Under the pieces are notes generated by a model. It saw only the letters and a program-made list of their open reading frames with translations, was not told the DNA's origin and did not search any database. Below are positions 52,899-64,000 of a stretch of 64,000 bases of DNA, one piece after another (within the stretch, counting starts at the first letter, position 1; each line of letters begins with the position of its first letter). The position numbers and the translations under genes were made by a program. This DNA is from Selaginella tamariscina (Eukaryota; Streptophyta; Lycopodiopsida; Selaginellales; Selaginellaceae), in contig PUQB01000011.1 of NCBI GenBank assembly GCA_003024785.1, positions 682,001 through 746,000 on the forward strand, written 5' to 3'.

Positions 52899-53159
52899 AA
52901 AATTAACATGTTGATAAGAAAATGATTTCATTTGTAATTATGTTTGATAGTATTTCTTCATTATTGTAAACTATTTTTAGAATAATATGAATATTCTAAG
53001 ATATTTTAGGAATATTCCTTACTAAGTAAGGTTATTGAAGGATTAATTAATTAATTAATTAATATTTAAGGCTTAATTACATATTAATTAAATGATTAAT
53101 TAATAATTAAAACTTAAGTATTAATTAGTAATTTATTTTATATTCCCATTTTCACGTAT

Positions 53160-53186
53160 CATGCCCACTTTAGTTACAACGTGCAT
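53160..53186 (-). repeat. Right terminal inverted repeat of the 15-kb element
   Basis: CATGCCCACTTTAGTTACAA onwards, the inverted partner of 38232-38258. The Harbinger element begins about 107 bases further right, so the two mobile units are adjacent but separate. Confidence 0.8.
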
Positions 53187-53584
53187 TTTGTCTCAACACA
53201 TGCACATACTAAAACTAATATTTAAATTAAATTCTCTTGTGTTAAAGATGTCAATATAATTATGTTGTGTTTAAGAATATAACAATGACATTAGGGGGGG
53301 TCAATCTTAAGCTTTTGAGGTGGATTTGGTGAAATCAGCTATGGCCAAATCAGCTAAGTTTTTTTATATCAAATTCGTTAAATTTGGTGGATTTCAAAAT
53401 CTACACCTTTGAATGTGCGTTTTTCCAAATCCACTAAAATGTATAAGTGAAATCCGCAGCAAATTGCTCTTAAATTTCTCTTAGATTTCTCTCAAATTTC
53501 TCTCAGATTGCTGCCCCCTACATGAACATCCCATATATCATGTAGAACTATGCCAAAAGCTTCTACTAAACGTCACTTTCCTTT

Positions 53585-54648
53585 TTGAGCTCGAGACCAC
53601 CATCGCCTTCACCTTCCTGGAGGATGAGGACAGCGAGATTGAAAGACCTATGCGAGCTACAGGACTGGGTGGCAACTTCTAGATATGTGACTAACAGAAC
53701 CCTGATTCCCAAGAGCCATGACTTCCTCCTCAATTACCTAATGTCGCAGCCTCCTCATGTTCAAGCAGCACCTTCGACCACTTACGAAGGCTTCGAGCGC
53801 TTGTTGCTCTCCTAGAGCCTCACCCAGTGTTCCACAGCAATAGTCAATGCCCACAGGCTGCTGTCGTGTACCAGGCAGCCGTCTGCCTGATGCGATTTGG
53901 CAGCTATGGCAACGGTGCTGCCTTGCAAACGGCACAGAGGACCTTCGGTGTCGGCAAGGAACGGTTGTGCTTTACACAAACGCGAGTTAGCAAAGCACTT
54001 TGCTCAATGCGAAAGGAGTGGGTCAGTTGGCCAGACACTGCTCGCAGAGAGGAAATTTCTACGGTGCTCCAGACAAAAGGTTTCCCCAAGTGTCTTGGGT
54101 TTGTGGATGGCACCTCGTGCCACTTCACCAGAAACCCGAACAGAATGGGCAAGCCTACTTTGACAGGAAGCACAGGTACTCACTCAAGCTGCAGGTGGTC
54201 TGTGACAATGATCGCCGTGTCACAGGGTTCCACTTCGGTTGGCCGGGTTCAACACACGATGCCACAGTCTACAAAGACTGCGACCTATACAAGAGGCCAA
54301 ATAGGTACTTCCTCCCGGGGAGTATATCCTTGCAGACTCTGCCTACGACCAGTCTAGCACGGTTGTACCGTGCTACCGCTCTCCAGCTGCCCTCCTTCTA
54401 AAGAATGCGAATTTAATTATTGCTTGGCTCAATCTCGTGTCAGGAATGAGCACTGCATTGGCGTGCTGAAAGGCAGGTGGAGCTCCCTCCGTGAGCTCAG
54501 GCTACCGTTGAACTCGGGCTCCGACTTGCTGAGGATCCAAAGCTGGGTGACTACTTGCATCGTCTTGCACAACATGTTGCCCAGCTGGGAGACTCATGGG
54601 CTGAGCTTTTTGAGGAGGAGACCCGGAAAGCGAGCTACCAGACAATGA
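53585..54648 (+). CDS. PIF/Harbinger transposase (frame-broken)
   Basis: HARBI1-like DDE transposase. Segments in order: DFLLNYLMSQPPHVQAAP, FGVGKERLCFTQTRVSKALC (HTH-like), GFVDGTSCHFTR (first Asp), YFDRKHRYSLKLQVVCDN, GFHFGWPGSTHDATVYKDCD, a frame with EYILADSAYDQS (second Asp), then YCLAQSRVRNEHCIGVLKGR (Glu) and SWVTTCIVLHNML. All three catalytic acidic residues are present. The reading frame steps by one base at about 53810, 54130 and 54320 (GGGG) and once more before 54410. So it is either an inactive copy or one hit by the same homopolymer errors as the host genes. Confidence 0.88.
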
Positions 54649-56155
54649 TCCTAGGCCTTTGCTAGGCGTTAGTCGGAGGGAAGAGATTTAAGAAAAGACC
54701 TTGGAAATAAACTATGCAAGAGGCATTTTGCCGCTTTAAATGTGCATATTAGATTATCCTAGTAATTGCAGTAACTTTGCTATATCCTCGGGGCTATTTC
54801 CCGCTTGCAGTGCAGCTAACACCGAAAATGTAAAATAAACAAAGCAAAAAAAACTATGCCTAATTTTATAAATACTAGGGTAAAAAAATTTTTACTAACA
54901 TACTAAGGGAAGTACTAAGGGTCCAAGAACAAGGGTTGGTTTTTGGGTTTGTAACATGTATAAATTATATTATAATTCGTTAAAATATAGTGAAAAAACA
55001 TTTTATTTATTTTCTCATTAGATTATGTTTTTATTTCACCATGGTAGTTTGATAATAAGTTAAATTAGGAATAATTTTCTACTTTGTAAATAAGGATAGA
55101 AAGAAAAATATTTAATTTAATATATCATAATAAATATTTTTAGTTTTGAATTAATTAGAAATGCACACCTGATATTATATTATAACCACACATACATCCC
55201 TATGTAAACTCGACAATTATGGCTTAACAAAAGATATTCATTTTGAATTATATAATGTTTAACCTATGTGGTATGTGTGGTGAGAGAGACAAAAGAGGAG
55301 AGATGCATATACATTCCACGATCGATTGAAATGTGTGCCTATGAATGTTTTAATTCTATATATGTGCGTGTGTGTGCTCATGGATGTGTATATGAGGTGC
55401 CCATGTTGGTTTTTGTCTCTGAGTTTTATAATGTAGTTTAATGGTTTGACATGAGCATGTGTTGAAAGTATATAAGTATGTGTGCAATTCATCTCTCTTT
55501 GTCCTCTCTACACACACATATATAAATAATGTCTATAAGATTGTATAGACTCACATATTTAAATTATAATAGATATAATAGATATTGTGAAACTCTTAAT
55601 ATATACATACATTATACTTATATAAATATTACATGTAATACACGTAAGCTAACCTAAACAGGGGATCCTAGAATATGCTTTAGGGTTCTTCTGTGAAGCG
55701 GCGACGCTTCGTTGCTGTAGATTCATGGTCCGTGCACAGCGAATACGGCAGCGTCTCGGATGCGGATGAACTCGTTCGCCAGGCCGAGGCCATGATTGAG
55801 ACCGCCTCTGTCCAGGATTTCAGGTATCTGGCTGTGTCAATCTGAGAGAGAGAGAGAGAAGGGAGGGAGGGAGAGAGAGAGAAGGGAGAGAAGGGAGAGA
55901 GAGGGGAGAGAGAAGGAAGAAGAGAGAGAGAGAGAAGGGAGGGAGAGAGAGAACACCATCCGTATCTTCTTGGTTTATGCCAGAATCTTTCTCGTCCAGA
56001 TCCTGCAAGGCAGGGTTTGCTAATGCTCCCTCTCTTGCCATCTCTTGTGCCATTTCTGGAGGTATACTGTCACCCGAGTGCTTCCCCATATATGTCAGCT
56101 ACAATAAAGTAACATTTAATTAATACTACACAATAGAAGCATACAAAATGCGTTT

Positions 56156-56191
<36 letters not shown>

Positions 56192-57700
56192 GGAGAGAGA
56201 GAGAGAGAGTCAATCGTACATCATTTCTTTATAAATATATGCACATCCACACATATGTATGTATTTCTATGTAATTCAGTACACATGTATGTGTGAATCT
56301 GTGCGTTAATTCTACATAAAAATGTTGAAAATGATTTTAAATCAATGCGATAGTAATCTAATTTTGTATATAATTTCACATACCTTTATTGAAAATCCGG
56401 GAGAAGGGAGGGAGAGAGAGAGAGAAGGGAGAGGGAGAGTGAATACTACATAAAGTGAAATATTATATATTGACACAATCTTCTGAAACGTAAATTGATA
56501 AACAATTAACTCTTATCTAATGCTACCAATAAATGTTAAAAATATTTCTAGAAAGTTTATAAAATTAAATAGTAGTTTATTACTCATTTGAATATTATAC
56601 ATCTCTAGTTATATCTGTTTATTACATATTATCAACTGTTAATTACAAAGTTGGTTTTTACTTAACGCAAGAACTGTGTTATATATATATACTTAATGAT
56701 TAGTCGTGTACAGGGATAATTGTTGTATACTATAGTTGCATACCCACTTAAATCGTTAAGCATGTGTATGTTGTCTTACATCAGAGTCTATGTACGCGTT
56801 TAATATATATGCATACATATAGAATACATGTCAACATATATACATCCATATATACATGGACTTACGCAGTATGGGTGCATATTAGAAAATGTGTGTGTGT
56901 GGGTGCTTGCGTGCTATGACCATTTAACTATGCATATGTTACATGTCATCTGCTGTATAAAAAATCTAAGCTTATTTAATAGCATATATGTTTTTGTTCT
57001 TATTTCATGTTCTGTGTCTTCACAGATAATACAAAACTTGTTTATATTCTGCTGTGTGAGATACATTGCTGCTTGCACGTTTTGTTGTCCATGGATACAC
57101 CTTGAGAACACGATGGTTGTTCATATGCAAGATGTGTGCAAACTAATGCCGAAGACAAAAACCAGGTTTATTCATGTTTTCATGTGTACTCCTAGTCTCC
57201 TTAGTTAGTAATAGAATACATTCTCGTATAGTTATGGTAGGGATTATTGTTCCTTGCTATATATATTATATGTAATATATATAAAATATTACATATAATA
57301 TATACATACTCATATAGTTATTGCAAGGATTAGAAAAATAAGTGAAAAAGGATTAGAAAAATAAGTGAAAAAGCTTAGAAGAAAGAGACAAGTAGAGATT
57401 TAATGTTTATTGTTTTAATTTAATTAATGAAATTTAAAGAGTTTTTATTAAGTACAATTAAAATCAATAAACAAACTTAAATTTAAATAAAATAAATTAT
57501 ATAGAGAAATTATTACTGTATAAATAAGGGTAAAAACAAGGGTAAAAACAAAACAATATTACAAGGTATATTAACTATAATAATTACAATGTTAAAAAAC
57601 AAACCAATGTTCGACCCCTAGTATGTTAACTACTTTTTACAAAAACAAAGGCTTGTTTTCTAGAGATGTTTTTACCTTAAAAATGACAAAAACTAGGGGT
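54649..57700. other. Interior of the Harbinger element, mostly non-coding
   Basis: AT-rich DNA with TA and CA microsatellites and a GA/GGGA-rich tract at 55841-55952 (a related patch near 56400-56440). At 55680-55824 there is a short gene-like stretch in frame KRRRFVAVDSWSVHSEYGSV through EAMIETASVQDF, GC-rich and unlike its surroundings, and at 55980-56085 a minus-strand stretch EMAQEMAREGALANPALQDL. These look like captured host exons or an old gene fragment; no family recognised. Confidence 0.45.
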
Positions 57701-58876
57701 TTACATTTTCCGGTGTAACATGACGTGCACGCGCTCTTGTTTACGTGTCTCCTCATATTTTGTCTCCAGCCACTTCTTTTCCACCTCCCACTTCTCCCTC
57801 TCCAACTTCATTCTCTCTTGCTCAACTACTTTTTCTGCCTCCCACCTTTCCTTTTGAAATGCAACCTCTATCTCCTTCACTTCCTTTATGGCTTTGGCCT
57901 TGGCCGCTGCTGCCTCGCTGAAAGCCTGCGAAAAGCTAGGCCGCACCTTTACTACAGTCTAGAGGGAGGGAGGGGCCTTCCTTTTGTCTCTAGGTCGAGT
58001 TGCACTTGATCCCCGGTGCTTCTTGGTTTTAGCCTCCGAGCCATCTGCCTTGTTGCCCACGTTGTCCTCTAGTGAGGGTGGAAGTGGCGGAACATCCTCT
58101 TCGCCAAACGCATCCTGCAAGGCTTCTGTGGTAGCTGGCGTGTCAATGGGCCAAGGCACGGGACGGGACGGAGACGGCCAATGCAACAAGCGGGGTAGCG
58201 AGAGCCTCATTCATCTTGGTTCCCAGTTGGGAGGCAACAGGCTAACTGGACATAGGACTCTCCGACCAAAAACTAGGGACAACCTCGGCATCCAGTGGAA
58301 TGGTGCCAGACAAAGATTCAACCAGTTTCGTAACCGGTTCCCATTCTGACACCAAAGACACACCGTCGATGTCGTCTTCCTCCTCTCTGTCAGACACCAA
58401 GGAGTCCAGGATGATCTGGGGCCTAACGGTGGGATTGCCACCAAATAAGGCCCTCATTTTCTCAAAATGTGGGCATATGAGGTTTGAGCTTCTGCTCAAT
58501 GGTGTATATCCCATTATGCTTGTCCTCTTCTATCACCCCAAAGCCTGTCTGCTCCTCTGTTTGAAGTGCCTTTTGGAAGTTGTTCTTGTATGTCCTTAGG
58601 CGGCTAGCTATGGACTTATGGTCGGTCTTCAACCTGCCTTTACTGTTCCTGTTGACTGCCAGCGCAAGGGCTTCAAACCCAGCCTTTTTTGTCTTATTGG
58701 CACCTCCCACCTTGGTACTTCCCTTCACACCATAAATGCTTTCAAAGTTTTGTTGATCACATGACCAAGAGACAATGCAGAAGTAATCAGAGTCTAGACT
58801 TGGCAGGCACGGTGGTTGCAGATTGCTTAGTGCCAGCAACCATGCGCTTTTTGGGTGTAGTAGAGGCCTTGGACAT
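57701..58876 (-). CDS. Myb/SANT-like accessory protein of the Harbinger element
   Basis: The second Harbinger protein is needed in studied systems for nuclear import and DNA binding of the transposase. Starts MSKASTTPKKRMVAGTKQSA (basic, nuclear-signal-like). The Myb-like part follows after a one-base frame break (NFESIYGVKGSTKV; KTDHKSIASRLRTYKNNFQK; EQTGFGVIEEDKHNGIYTIE). Then comes an acidic linker (SDREEEDDIDGVSLVSEWEP). The C-terminal coiled coil (57701-57946) is Glu/Lys/Arg-rich (KVVEQERMKLEREKWEVEKK). Frame breaks near 58800, 58480 and 58240 interrupt it. Convergent with the transposase. Confidence 0.78.
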
Positions 58877-59131
58877 CTTTCAACAATGGTGATGTTGAAT
58901 TTGAGGGTTTGCTGTGAGAGGTTACAAAGAGAGGGATGCTGTCAAATGTGAGCGTCGTCTCTCAAATCAGCCAAATTTGTCTCTGAAATCTACCAATTTT
59001 CACCATAAAAACCTAGGGTACCTGAGAGACGGCAGGGGGTGATTTCGCTCCTAGCCCTTAACTGATATCCACCTTAACCTCAGACTTAAAAAAAAGCGGA
59101 TTTCATTTTCCACATTTTCTAATATTGACCC

Positions 59132-59692
59132 TATTATAACGGTGTTGGACATTATTTTATTTCTGATTTTATTGTAGGTTTCCAAATTTTGATTTTATAT
59201 TAAATGTTACATCCTAGGTTCCACATTAATATTAAAATAGCTTTCCATTGTACAAAGATTATATCCTTAAATGTACATATATACGTAGTTTGAATGGAAT
59301 TCATTAAAATATGTTTAACATCCTCATACATGTTCATTTCCAAACAAAGTACTAATATAAGATTATAGGTTCTAGGGTATATATTGTGTTAGTAGATAGT
59401 GCCACGTCAGAGTTAACATAGGCAACTTGGATAACACATATAGCACAAGTCAAGGTTAGGTAAGCATGAAAAGGATTTCCCTTTTTACTAATTGTATATA
59501 AGTGTAAAATGTAATAATAGAATTCCATGAATATTCTATGGATCTTAAAAACTTTAAATTAAGTGTTTGTGTTGGGTTTGGAGAATATTTCAGGTCCCGT
59601 AGTGAATGTCTGAACGAACCCGTGTACGAAACGCCTTATATTAAATAATTGCCTTTTTCCCCTTTTTGATTGCCCTTTTCCACTTGAGTAGA
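59132..59692. other. Intergenic, nothing recognised
   Basis: AT-rich DNA between the Harbinger end and the next gene; no frame or repeat stands out. The last ~100 bases are probably 5' UTR of the gene starting at 59693. Confidence 0.6.
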
Positions 59693-60074
59693 ATGGGTCT
59701 CTTAAATGACAATGGAGATGAATCCAGGTGCAATAGCTCGTGTCTTCGTCGCTATTCCGCATTCAAAGATATCCCATGTAAGAAATTCCCATTTATACAA
59801 CATATATATATATGTTAACTATGTATAGTCCTTCAGGGAGAGTATATTGCAAAAAGGCCTGTGGCAGTGATGGGAGTCCTGGATTGAATGTGGGTATATA
59901 TATACTGTTCGTGTGTGTGCGTGCGTGTGCGTGTGTAACTTGAGTGTATACAGGTATAGAGAACTGTAAAGCTTTGTGCCACAAGGATCCCATATACAAA
60001 GGAGAGAAGTTTGAATGGACTTCTGCACTTGATCGATCACCTGGAAATAAATATCAATCTCGTGTACGTACTTA

Positions 60075-60132
<58 letters not shown>

Positions 60133-60378
60133 GTATATCGGTGCCTTATTTTGGATAGAGATGTGACAAAGCGTGCTTAAGAGGATGTGCATCCAGGGTA
60201 TGTATTAAAATGTTAAAAATTGATATCTGCAAACTAAATATTATTAAATTTTTTTTAACAGTTCAATATAAGTGAAGAAACACTAAGGTCAGCAATTCCA
60301 GCAAAGATAATGCCACGTCATTCCATGCCTATCTGGAATTACAAACCTCCCTCTTCTTTTGACTGGACTTCAGCATAG
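59693..60378 (+). CDS. Small Cys-rich protein with four CX3C motifs, function unknown
   Basis: Five exons, 59693-59777, 59837-59893, 59954-60063, 60159-60197 and 60262-60378, sum to 408 bases (135 residues), all in phase with GT/AG borders. CX3C motifs: CNSSC (residue ~13), CKKAC (~34), CKALC (~53) and CDKAC (~86), plus one more Cys (RGC). The C-terminus is PRHSMPIWNYKPPSSFDWTS. Paired CX3C motifs are the hallmark of small mitochondrial intermembrane-space proteins folded by the MIA40 pathway, but four sets with this spacing is not a family I recognise. No signal peptide or membrane helix seen. The first ATG in frame is 59693; a competing ATG at 59707 is in another frame. Confidence 0.65.
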
Positions 60379-60783
60379 TGTTGTTATTAATAAAACTATA
60401 TTGATTTAAATGAATAGTTTATATTTACATAATTGTATATAATGCACACGCTTTTATATACTTATTTATTTTCTCAGCCAAATCTTATGACTTCAATATT
60501 TGAATTATTGGTTTGATTAAATCCTAAATCCATAGTAATTGTGTATAATAATATGGAAATTCATCTATAATGTATATACATACACAGACATATACACACA
60601 TAAATACATGCTATAAATTGTTTAGCATTATGTTTAAACTTATATAAAATTATTTGTTCACTTTTTAAATAAGTAAATTTCCTGGGATGAATATTCGAAG
60701 TTTCAAATACGACAGAGAATATACCTTTTAAAAGAACAAGAATATTCTGAAAGCATGTCAAACCCTAGAAATATTTTCAGGAA

Positions 60784-62652
<1,869 letters not shown>

Positions 62653-62827
62653 AATAACTTTGTATATGGTGTATGTGCGTGCATATACATATGCATATAA
62701 TAATAAGATGATCTTCTTAACATGCACCCATGTTTTATGTTTAACATGTGTGTCTCTGTGTGTGTGTGTAAATACGTACACATGATGCAACTGCTAACAC
62801 AATTATAATAATATTATATCATATTAG

Positions 62828-63042
62828 AAACTACTGCATGAGATTGATAGCCTTGCACCAACTGGGTTTACTTATCTTGATCAGGTATTTAAATCTATTA
62901 CAATTTTTATAATAAAAGAATAAAAATAAATTATAGCTGATTAAACTTATTATGCAGGTGATTAAGGAATCGCATGGTTTCTCCCGTCGTGACTTGTGAA
63001 ACATCAGAAGACATCAAGCTTGCAGGTTATCACCTTCCCAAG
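62828..63042 (+). pseudogene. CYP711-like P450 fragment (K-helix exons)
   Basis: Two exon-like pieces with splice borders: 62828-62884 (KLLHEIDSLAPTGFTYLDQ) and 62958-63042 (VIKES, then after a small deletion MVSPVVTCETSEDIKLAGYH and LPK). These match the J'-K region and the stretch after the ExxR helix of CYP711/thromboxane-synthase-like P450s. The deletion removes the Arg of ExxR and shifts the frame. No heme-binding exon follows. It is a leftover of a tandem duplicate about 400 bases upstream of the CYP711-like gene. Confidence 0.8.
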
Positions 63043-63065
63043 GTAAAACTTGCTCCTTTTTAACA

Positions 63066-63069
<4 letters not shown>

Positions 63070-63133
<64 letters not shown>
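63070..63133. repeat. (TG)n(AG)n compound microsatellite
   Basis: Directly after the donor that ends the P450 fragment; about 28 bases TG then 36 AG. Confidence 0.95.
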
Positions 63134-63134
<1 letters not shown>

Positions 63135-63315
63135 ATGTGTATGTGTTTAATAACATGATTAAATATGCAGTCGATAAACACCTTCCATACACCACACATG
63201 CGTACATGCATACGTTATATATGTATACATGCACATGCACACACAGGCACACATGTAGGAGTATATATAGCACATACGTACACAATTACCTTGGAAATGA
63301 TGTTGGGTTCAAGTT

Positions 63316-63430
63316 GTCCTTACCAGGTGCGGCATCTAACCTGGGAATAATGACGAACACATATATACTGTTTGTCCTTATCAAGTGCGGCATCTAACGT
63401 GGAATATGACGAACACATATATATTGTTTA
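63316..63430 (+). repeat. Tandem duplication, ~58-base unit
   Basis: Two diverged copies of tgtccttaccaggtgcggca through acgaacacatatatactgtt, abutting near 63373. It lies between the P450 fragment and the P450 gene start. Small indels distinguish the copies. Confidence 0.8.
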
Positions 63431-63457
63431 TGTTTGTTTAGCGCTTTGCGTTTGGCT

Positions 63458-63647
63458 ATGGAGTACCTAATCTTTTGCTTACCTTGCTTCTTAATTGGGA
63501 TTGTTCTGTATATCATATGGCCTACATGGAAGTTAAGGCATATTCCCGCTCTTCCTTCAGTCTGGGGAATTGGTCATCTCCATTTAATGGAAAAGCATCA
63601 GGGAAACACTTTTCTTAACTTGCACAACAGCTTGGTCCTGTTTATAG

Positions 63648-63701
<54 letters not shown>

Positions 63702-64000
63702 CATCTAGAAAAAAGATTAATATATATGTGTGTACTTATTTGCAGATTCCAAATGGGAAGACAGCCAATAGTTTTTGTTGCAACTGCAGAATTGTGTCAG
63801 GAATTGGGAATTAAGAAGTTCAAATATACAAGTAATCGAAGTTTACCACCATATGTACGCGAAAATCACGTTATGCGTAAAGGACTAACTTTCTCAAGGT
63901 ATTTAACATAAGTGCGTGCGTGCGTGTGTACCAATGATTATTAAACTTGAATTAATAATGTTTTGCAGAGATTCAAGGTGGTCATCACTGAGAAGCCTTC
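63458..64000 (+). CDS. MAX1: CYP711A (MAX1)-like cytochrome P450, 5' part only
   Basis: Membrane-anchored P450 of the CYP711 clan; MAX1 oxidises carlactone to strigolactone precursors on the ER. Exons 63458-63647, 63746-63898 and 63969 onward, cut by the window edge. Seen: N-terminal membrane anchor (YLIFCLPCFLIGIVLYIIWP), proline-rich hinge (IPALPSVWGIGHLHLMEKH), then across the splice LGPVY/RFQMGRQPIVFVATAE, LCQELGIKKFKYTSNRSLPP, RKGLTFSR/DSRWSSLR. FRFQMGRQP and ELCxELGIKKFK are CYP711A-like. One base is missing near 63627 (frame changes from LHNS to LGPVYR). The start is ATG 63458; an upstream in-frame TTG is not used. Subfamily assignment is from the first third only. Confidence 0.78.

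Larger units (their letters stand above)
38232..53186. mobile_element. Candidate ~15-kb TIR-flanked DNA transposon of undescribed type
   Basis: The interval is bracketed by a 27-bp inverted repeat, 38232-38258 and 53160-53186, matching at 25 of 27 positions (shared core GTTGTAACTAAA and TGGGCATG). Inside are a DUF7869-type transposase gene (minus), a ParB-like/methyltransferase-like gene (plus), an FCP1-like HAD gene (plus) and two arrays of an 18-bp palindrome. Base composition and codon usage differ sharply from the host genes. No target-site duplication could be assigned by eye, so the exact ends may lie a few bases outside the repeat. The pairing of ends is seen directly; mobility is inferred. 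Confidence 0.65.
53294..59131. mobile_element. PIF/Harbinger transposon (~5.8 kb)
   Basis: Contains both genes typical of the superfamily: a DDE_Tnp_4 transposase (plus) and a Myb/SANT-like accessory gene (minus). Short candidate terminal inverted repeats are 53298-53309 (GGGTCAATCTTA) and 59120-59131 (TAATATTGACCC), 11 of 12 matching, with GGTGGAT-containing subterminal sequence at both ends. TTA occurs just left of the left end and TATTA just right of the right end. PIF/Harbinger duplicates TWA, but the exact duplication is unresolved. Confidence 0.8.

Overview
The window is nuclear DNA of a green land plant. It has spliceosomal introns with GT/AG borders, plastid-pathway genes (SQD2, IspF, GGPP synthase, CGLD27), strigolactone/karrikin genes (a MAX2 orthologue and a CYP711A/MAX1-like P450) and CCCTAAA telomere-type repeats. 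Introns are mostly short and packed with TG/CA/CT/AG/TA microsatellites. The style of the PLS-type PPR gene (repeated AQNGH-like motifs, E domain, no DYW) suggests a lycophyte such as Selaginella. That placement is inference.

Layout. 1-9.7 kb: a head-to-head pair of HAD-hydrolase paralogues, CGLD27/DUF1230, an intronless MAX2 gene and an E-type PPR gene. 9.7-23.2 kb: a segmentally duplicated block with two NADAR-domain gene copies, three GGPP synthase copies (one nearly intact, one carrying an internal inversion, one remnant), three relics of an ARM-repeat-like gene and a small membrane-protein gene. 23.4-27.8 kb: SQD2 (14 exons) divergent from signal peptidase subunit SPCS2. 28.4-34.9 kb: a long multi-exon gene I do not recognise. 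35-38.2 kb: AT-rich DNA with no gene seen.

38.2-53.2 kb is the most unusual part. A nearly perfect 27-bp inverted repeat (25 of 27 matching) brackets about 15 kb that carries a DUF7869-type DDE/RNase-H-like transposase gene (minus), a ParB-like plus permuted-methyltransferase-like gene (plus) and an FCP1/NIF-like HAD gene (plus). Two arrays of an 18-bp perfect palindrome, GGCGGGATTAATCCCGCC, lie in what look like the first introns of the two divergent genes. I propose this as a large undescribed DNA transposon. 53.3-59.1 kb: a PIF/Harbinger element with transposase and Myb-like accessory gene. 59.7-64 kb: a small protein with four CX3C motifs, the MEP-pathway gene IspF, a P450 remnant and the start of a CYP711A-like gene.

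Caveat: many otherwise well-conserved genes contain single-base indels, mostly losses in short homopolymers (MAX2, SPCS2, SQD2, GGPPS, NADAR, P450, Harbinger, the unrecognised gene). The simplest reading is residual long-read consensus error, so frameshifts here should not be taken as proof of pseudogenes. Exon borders were assigned by eye from splice sites, reading-frame continuity and remembered family patterns.
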